A DNA stretch of 64,000 bases, taken from positions 26,784,715-26,848,714 of the forward strand of contig NC_088880.1 of NCBI RefSeq assembly GCF_032884065.1, given 5' to 3'. Source of the stretch: Artemia franciscana (Eukaryota; Arthropoda; Branchiopoda; Anostraca; Artemiidae). Below are positions 13,801 through 22,800 of this stretch, in pieces. The translations under genes and the position numbers were made by a program. Every line of letters begins with the position of its first letter. Within the stretch, counting starts at the first letter, position 1. A model generated the notes under the pieces. That model searched no databases and was not told the origin of the DNA. It was given only the letters and a program-made list of their open reading frames with translations.

Positions 13801-16800
13801 ATTGTTTATTTAGTTTCCGTTTATTTTAGGTTTCATTTATACTTCAACAGCAAAATATATTTTTTCGTTTTAGCTTGAAATGTATATTCAATTTAACCAT
13901 TACTCGCTTGAAGATTTATGCATTCATTTATATTAGTGCTTGTTGTATTGTTTTTTTCTATGATTGTTTATTTAGTTTCTGTTCATTTTGGGTTTCATTT
14001 ATACTTCAATGGCAAATTTTTTTTTTCGTTTTAAGCTTGATTGAATATTTATTTTAAGTATTACACGCTTTAAGATTTGTTTATTCATTTATTTTAGTAA
14101 TTGCTCTATGTTTTTTTGCTATGATTGTTTATTTAATTTCTGTTCGTTTTTAGTTTCATTTATTCTTTAATAGTAATTTCTGGTTGTTTTGAGTTTTAAT
14201 TAGCAGATACTTGTATCTGATAATCTTTAGTTTAATATGGCCTTTTACTTTTCTATGAAAAACTTCTTTTTCAGAAAATTATTTTTAAATAATTTTTGTT
14301 TGTTTTTAATTGCAACAAGGTTCAAGTTTTAAAAAAAAATCCTTATTTCAAAATCATTTTTTTTCAACATCAAACGTTCATCGAAGTATCAAAACTAATA
14401 TCAAAGTAACAATATCAAAGTAAAAGAATAATAAAGTAAAGAAAGCATCAAAACAAAAAGGATTCAAAGTATCAATAAGCAACTTGCATTACTTACAGCC
14501 TTTACAACGTAAATCGAAGTTGCCTCGCAAATCACTAAATATAAGTGTTAAAGTGAACAGCACCTACCCCCGGACCCTTGGAAGTTAGTCGACAACAGAG
14601 TTTTATTGTCTGACCTTTGAACTATTTTTAACAAAATAGCTATCTCAAAATTTTTATCTTATGCGTTTGAGAGAAAACGGCCTCGGATCGCTTTTGACTC
14701 TTAAAAAGTGAACTAGAAATTTCAAGTTTCAATCAAATGAGCCCTCTCTGAAGTTTCAATGAGCATTCCTTCCATTAGAACCATATATCCCCCAAGGACA
14801 ATAACTTAAAAGGCCTGCCCCCGGACCCTGGGTGGGTTTGTAGGCATCAGAGTTTTTGTTATCTGATCTTATAACTATTTTTAACAAAATGGCTATATAA
14901 TAATGTTTATCTGATGGGTTTAGAGAAAAAAGTGCGTTGAGAGAGGGAGGCTAGTTGCCCTTTGGTCTTTTTGACTCTTAAAAATGAACTAAAGCTTTCA
15001 ATTTCCAATCAAATGAGCCGTCTCTGAAGTTTATATAAGCATCCTTTTCATATGAACCATACGTGCCCGTAAGGCATAACTTACAGCGACTGCCCCGGGG
15101 CCTTCTGACCGGGTATCTGACCTTTTAACCATTTTTAACAAAATAACTATCTCAAAATTTTTCCTCACATATTTGGGCAAAAAGGCCTGAGGGGGCTAGT
15201 TGCCCTCCGATCTCTTTTGACTCTTAAAAAGTGAACTAGAAGTTTCAATTTCCAAACAAATGAGCCCTGTCTGAAGTTTAAAAGAGCATCCCTTCCATAA
15301 GAGCCATATATGCCCTCAGAGTATAACTTACATCGGCTGCCCCCGAGTCATGGGGAGATGTAATGACACTGACGTTTTTTTATCTGACCTTTGAACTACC
15401 TTTAACAAAATGGGTATCTTATTTTTTTCTGATGCATTTGGGGAAATAAGGTTGTGGAAAGGTGGGGGGGGGCTAGGTGTCCTCTGATCTCTTTTGACTC
15501 TGAAAACGTGAACTAGAACTTTTAATTTCCAACTAAATGAGCCTCTCTGAAATTTATACGAGTATCTCTTCTATGAGACCCATATTTGCCCCCAGGGCAT
15601 AACTTAAAACGCCTGCCCCTGGGATCTTGTGGGTTGTGTCGACCCCTGAGTTTTGTTATATGATCGTTAGACTATTGTTAACAAAATGGCTACCTCAAAA
15701 CTTTTTTCGGGCGTATTTGTGGAAAAAAGGCCATGGGGGGCTAGTTGCCCTCCGATCACTTTTGAATCTTAAAAGAGCACTAGGACTCTGGAGTTCCAAT
15801 CAAATGCATCCCCTTTGAAATTTATACGACGATCCCTTCCATATGAAGGGTCTCTGGGAAAAAAAATAAAACATTAGAGCCGTATGGCCTTTACTATAGG
15901 CAACGCTATAGCGTTGCCTCTGATATTTGCTTATCCGTCGAGATTTGGTAAGCTGGATTCTGTCACGGGTTAGTATGATCTTGAAAGAAAGAAAATTTAA
16001 GGGAAACTTCCCCGTAAAATTCTCTTCCAAAAATTCGTCCCGCAGAAAATTGCCCCCGCGGAAAGTTCCCCGAGGAAAATCCCCCACCCTGTCCATTAAT
16101 AGCGATTGTATTTTAGAAGAATTTGAAAAAATCCAGGAAGTCAACAAATTCTCCTCCAGAAGAACCCTCTTCCTGCTGAGAATTTCCTCCTCAAAAAATT
16201 CCCCCCTTTCAAAAACTCCCCGAGGAAATTTTTTTCCTGGAAAATGCTAGCCCCACCCACCACTGAAAATTCTCCCTGTAAAATTCCCACGCTGCAATTC
16301 CCCCAGGAAAATTTTCATCGCACACAAAATGATTGATCATATTCTTAACTTCAAAGTATTGGAGAATTAGGTCACATCGCACGTTGTCAGATCATTTGTA
16401 CCCATAAAATGTGAATAATGTGAACGAAAGCAACTTTAACATTTTTGCTACAGAGTTTCTGACTTCAGTAAGTGTGAAAAGTATTAACGGTACATTGGGA
16501 AGGGGTGGTGGAAAAAATTGTATAGCTAAAACCTTCCCAAGAAGGTAGGCTGCTTTACAACTTCTCAAAGTTGTAACAATGATGGTAACTTGGTAACAAT
16601 GATCTTGTATGGTGAGGTAACTGATGTGTAACTTGGTAACTTGGTAACAAGTTACCAATGATGGTAACTTGGTAACATTGATAAACTGTACTGTATAGCA
16701 TACAGGAGATACACTCGGACATACATTTGATTTACTTTATATAGGTTTGTTTCTATGTTTGGCTATCTGATTTTTTTTTTAATATTATTTTTTTACTTAC

Positions 16801-19800
16801 AGGTTATTATCATCAATGGATTGATTGATTATCATCCTCTGACGTATGACGGATATGTCTACCCTGCTTGGGCTAACGTAATGGGTTGGCTTGTGGCTTG
16901 TTCTAGCGTCATGATGATTCCTGGTGTGGCAATATTCAAAATAATCGTCACTCCTGGTACATTGAGAGAGGTAATATTTTATTGTAACTGTTTAATGCTA
17001 TGAAAAAGGCTGCTTTTCAGAAGTATTTCAGGTAAGCTTACAGCTTCCCACATGTTGTAGAAAGCAGTGTAAAATATGACAATTAATCGTTGCTAAGAAT
17101 TCAGAGAAAGTAATTCCATAGAATACCATCTTCATTCCAGTGTCGGTTCTAGCCTCTCTTGCACCCGGGGCAAAATGTTTATTATTGCCACTCTTCTCTT
17201 TCCCCATAAGAACTTTCAGTTAAAACTTTAACAAAAATTTTATTTATTGAGCAATTTATTTTCAATTTATTAGTAAATTAAAATTTATTTTTTATTATTG
17301 TTCAATTTATGAGTTGAATTGTTTAAACATTTAATTGTCATTAATTATTTAAAATTAATTACTCCAATAATTATTATTTAGTCATTTTATATTTTGGATC
17401 TATTTTTATTTTTTATTAGTTAATTGTTTGTTAAGAATTTTTGTATTAGTTAATAGTTTGTTACAGGCAAACAGGCACAGAGAGTGAGAGAGACAAAACA
17501 CGTACAAACACACAGATTCAGAAATACAAACAGACAAAGATAGACACTAGGACAAGTAAACCTCGCTCTAGACACACATTCACAGGGAGTGAAAGAGACA
17601 AAAACACATAAAAACACATAGATTCACACCTACAAACAGACAAAGACATTCACTGGGACAAGAGTGCACTGGTCCAGACACACATGCAGAGAGAGTGAGA
17701 GGGACAAAAACAAATACAGGACAGACAAATTCAAACATACAAAAAGACAAAAACAGACAATGAAACCAGCGAAACCCACCCAGACACACAGGCACAGAGA
17801 GTTAGAGAGACAAAAACACACAAACTTACAGATTCAGGCTTACAAACAGACAGACAGACGCTGGGACGAGCAAACACACACCCAGATATAAAGGCACAGA
17901 AAGTGAGAGAGACAAAAACACATACAAACGCACATATTCAGACATACAAACAGACAAAGACAGACACTGGGAGAAGCAAGCACCCGCCCAGACACGCAGG
18001 CACAGAGAGTGAGAGAGACAATAATACATGCAAACACACCGATTCAGACATAAAAAAGACAAAGACAAACACTGGGACAAGCAAACACCTGCTTAGACAC
18101 ACAGGCACGGTGAGAAAGACAAGCAAACAGTCGGTTAATTTCTACCTGCACCCGGGTAGCTGCACACATATTCGTGTTTTTGTCTCAAAATCAAAGATAT
18201 GTTTTTTGTCTCTCTCACTCTCTGTGTCTGTTAGTCTGGGCAGGTGTTTGCTTGTCTCAGTCTCTGTCTTTGTCTGTTTGTATGTCCGAATCTGTGCGTA
18301 TGTATATGTTTTTGTCTCTTTTACTCTACGAGCCTGCGTGTCTAGGCGGGTGTTTGCTTCTCCCACTGTCTGTATTTGTCTGTTTGTATTTCTGAATTTG
18401 TGTGTTTGAATATGTTTTTGTCTCTCTGACTTTCTCTACTTGTGAATCTTGGCGGGCGGTCGCTTGTCCCAGTGTCTGTCTATGTCTGTTTATATGTCTG
18501 AAAGTATCATAGTAATTGATACTTTCACCTAGATAAACCCATTAATTTACATCATTTTCAGTCCATTTTACACCATTTCAACATCAATTAATTATGTTAG
18601 GTAACCAAATTTGGTCTCATTTTTATAACTTTTCACAATGTAAAAACGGGCTCTAGACACCACCTAGATCATCTCATAAATTTACCCCCCCCCCTTTTCA
18701 ATTGAAATCACACAATTTTAAATTACAAGTTCCGACATTTCTGCATTTTGTCGGATCCTGAGCTTAAAGATCGATACGGATCTTGTAAAATAAGAATTTT
18801 AGATGTAATTTTTAAAAATAGTTTAATTATATTTCATTCTTTCTATACTACCGATGAAATGTAATAATTTAATATGTAGTAGATAGTTCGATATGAATAT
18901 CTAAATAATTCATGTTATCTTCGTTTTTTCGTTCAATAGCCTTTAAAATCATACCTTTATCTAATTTTTTAAATTTCTCTTCAAGATCAGCTGCTTTAGA
19001 ATCAAAACGCTTAGGTGCAATTACATCAACCATTCCACCTTTAAGATCAATAGTAATAACGAGTTTATTTCCATGTTTAGTTGTAACACATTTCATTCCT
19101 GTAATCACATTCTAAGACTACATTGTCTAAGTGAAGTATGAAACAAAGAAAGAAAAGGATATAATAAATGAAAAATAAAATCAAATAGGTGAAAAAACGA
19201 AGGTCTTTTGAGCCAGTAGCAAAATATGAAGGGGAAAATCAGGCAAATGTTTCGATAAGGATCTCCGCCATGTCGTCCTCAGTGCTAGAAAAAAAAACAG
19301 CCAAATCTAACCTTCCGAAGTGAATTGTACACGAGGAGAAAATACACTGAATCAAGAAACCAGCTAAAGATCAATGAGAGAGAATTTACCAATTATTTAC
19401 AAATTAGAGAAATATTCTGCTTGCGCAGATTATAAAACTTTGGAAATTGACACAACAGTGACGCTTGTACGTCTTTGCAGCAAGTTCTCATTGTATTTTA
19501 TGTCTCGAGAAAAATTTTCCTTCAGATCAAGGGCCTACCGATGGGCTCTGTTTTGTCTCCTTTTTTGGCCAATTTTTATATAGAATTTATAGAATAATCT
19601 TACCTTAGGTACAAATAAATCAACCATTCCACCGATAAAATCAATAGTAATAACGAGTTTATTTTCATATTTAGTTGTAACGCATTTCATGCCTGTAATC
19701 ACGTTCTAAGACCGCTTAGATTCCGTAAGAATATGGTGGATTAATTTTATCTGCCTTATCATGTACCATTTTACACTCTTATGTTTCAAAAGGCAATGTG

Positions 19801-22800
19801 AAACATTTATAAAACAAAGTGTTCATTTTGTTGACCGAATGATTAACCCATTAAAATGACGACTAGCAGTATATCTCTTTTTAATTTTTATTAAAGATGT
19901 GTCATATATTTTAAAAATAAAGATTAAAAATATTGTTCATAATCAGGAGGGATACACTTTAGTTTTTTTCCGATTTTTCAGTACAAACTCCAAAAAGTAT
20001 TTCTCAAATATAGAGGGGGGTAAAACCTCCCAGCTGGTAAACCTGTTTGTAGTTACAGAAGACACCGACGCATCAAAGTTACATTTGAGCGACATATATA
20101 GGAAAACCATATTGGGTTACCACCCTGGTTACCATATGTTACCAAGAAAGAAGACACTTGGTAAAACAGCTTGGCATTTGGGTAATTGGTTGTAGAATGC
20201 CACAAGACTAAATCTGTTAAAAATAAACTGCTCAAATCTAAAAAAAAAAATATATTTTGAAGTTTTTAAAGTTGTTTCCTTTTAAGTGTAGGTGGCCCAT
20301 TCGCATAAGTTATGAACTTGACTAACTTAACTTTTGAGTCTCTTGTATATATAATCAATCACTTCTATTATGTTGTATAATCAGCAAATCATTTTTTCCC
20401 AAGACTTTTCCTCTAAAATTTCACTTTGTTTGTCTTTTTTAGCGTATCAAATTTCTAACAACTCCATGGCGTGACATTCGTCCGGCTTGTGAGCTTGTGC
20501 TTATAAAAAAGAATGGCCATTCGCTTCAGGGGAAAGTACTTGAAGGTAAGCCATACTTTCAAATTTCTCTCTCCTAATAGATACGCTGCTCTCAATAGTT
20601 TCCAGACCAACTCTGTAATTGCCAATATTGGAGCTTACTGTATCAGTCGGCAAAGGGTGGGGCATACGTTCATTTACAATTTAGAAATAATTTTGTTTCT
20701 TGTGTGAGTGTTATTTACTAATTCTTGTTTTACTGCGTGATTTAAAGACTGGTATCTTATTTAATTAAATTCGCGTCACCCTGTAGGCTACTATGAATAC
20801 ATAGTTTTGAGTTTAAGTTTAATTGAGCACTTTTTTAAACATTTGGTGTGGCGTCAAAACGTGGATTTCACAACTCTATTCGTATGATGGTCAACTTAAC
20901 ATGCTGTTTCACAAACTTTTATCATATCGATAATATAAAACGTTTTAAAGTAGGAAATTATAGTAAGCCTTATAACCTAAGTAAATACAAATTGCTTCAA
21001 TAATGAGATCGTTTAGAGTTTCAAGTTGATGTGTTTTGTATATTTTTTTGTTAACAAATGTGTATTTGACACCTCTTTTGGTGTGAACCAGTACTCCTTC
21101 TCTCAATGGATATTAATAGGGAGGGGCTATTTACCCTTTGAGAATATTCTGCATTGTGGCAACATCTTTAGTCTTAAGGCTAAAAATGTTTTTTGCTGTA
21201 ATGCAATTTTCTGCTAAATCAATAGAGATTCTTGGAACATTAGAACTTCTAGTTTCCACTCGAATGAGTGCTTTTTCATTTCTCTGGAGTCTTTGGTTAA
21301 ATGTGATCATCATTGGGAAAATAGAAAAATAAATAAGCTGGCATCAGTGATCCTTCTTCTGGGGAAAAAATGAAAAACTTCCTGTTTTGTAGATAGGAGC
21401 TTACTTTATATGCTGGATTATATTATATATAATAAATATATATATATTTGGAATCAATATGGAATCAACAGATTTTTAATGCTAAGATTGTGAAGGACGA
21501 GAAGCGTTTTTTAAATTTACTTAAAGCTCCTTTTGGAGGTGTTTTGTCCTATTTTGAAAATGGAGCCAATTTCCTAAAGCTTTTTTCTTTTGTTGGGCAA
21601 TTCTAAACTTAATTTTATGTGTTCAAAGCCAGCATAAAAATTCAATTTCGTTAGATCGGTTTTCATTAACCTCAGTCTTTCTTTACTTACAGTCCGTTAC
21701 CACGAACTGTTTAATAGTATGAGGATATTACTTTATTTTTTCTTCCAAGCTTTAACTTCAAGTTCATTTTAGTTTTTCCTGATTACAATCAAACTATCAA
21801 GCAGTGAAAATCTAATCAATCGATAAATAAAACAGAAACTGCGAGACAAAAATAATTTGAAGGATAGAACAATCCTTTAAAGGGGTAAAAATAAAACAGA
21901 GGTGTAGTTAGGGTTATCATTGCCCAGGGACAATGTCGCCCCTCCCCTCTCCACCGTTACTATCACAATTTAAGTAAATCATAGTACTGACATTAAGAAT
22001 TCGGTGTAACCCTCAGAGGCTGTGCCGCGGTGACAACCGTCTTCATTGCTCCCCTGGCTATTTGAGTGCAATAAGGACAAGAGACAAAAAATGCACAAAT
22101 AAAAATACTTGGTTAAAACCAAAAGTATAAATAAGAGACACCTATATTAAGATACTAGAGACATGTACAGCCATATATTAGAGAAAATCTATGTTCAGAT
22201 ACATTACGAAAATATTAAACTAAGCTAAAGCTAAACCTTTTTCAGTCCGTTAGATTTTAGCCTAGCTTTGATTGGTAACCATTTTAGGGACTTCTTTTCT
22301 TAAGCCTTCTCTGTAGTTACATCCAGTGCTTGCGTAATTTCTTAATAAGATAGTTTGCGTAATTGCTTAATAAGGCAACATTCCCCAAACATTAAGATTT
22401 GCCTTCAGTGCCCTTGCCACCTTGAATAATTGTAATTGGATTATAATGACCTGGAAATTCTGGCTTGGGAATTTGCGAGCTCTCAGACATATGTTTGCTA
22501 TAAATTTCAAAAGGATTTCCTGAAGTCCTTCTAAAGGACTCAGAAGGACTCAATTTGGACTCAAAAGGAGTGCCTCCATTAAAAATAAACACCAACTATC
22601 TTTAAATTAATTTAGAACAAGTGGTAACTATTTTAGAGTTACCACTATTTCTATAGTTACAGGAGAAATAAAACAAACCAAGTCATTTACACATCATCAC
22701 GTGAACTTTGCTAGGTGTCTTTCTCCAGGTTACCTAAGTCTAATCTGAAATGATCTGCAAAGCTAATAATAAGTCTTTAGACATCAAACTGGGCCTACAT

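Noticed and set aside
15927-16250. 107-codon Ser/Arg/Pro-rich ORF and its antisense 115-codon partner
   Set aside because: Both lie in the degenerate gaaaattcccc repeat module; no domain and no codon constraint.
17465-18130. CRISPR array
   Set aside because: Units are continuous diverged minisatellite copies without unique spacers, and there are no cas genes.
17580-18409. Several overlapping Cys/Leu- or Thr/Lys-rich ORFs on both strands
   Set aside because: They are six-frame readings of the 105-bp minisatellite, with a regular period and no independent evidence of coding.
18912-19115. 67-codon ORF on plus over the 79-codon minus ORF
   Set aside because: The diverged second copy (19603-19710) preserves protein-like changes on the minus frame, so the plus frame is taken as the shadow.
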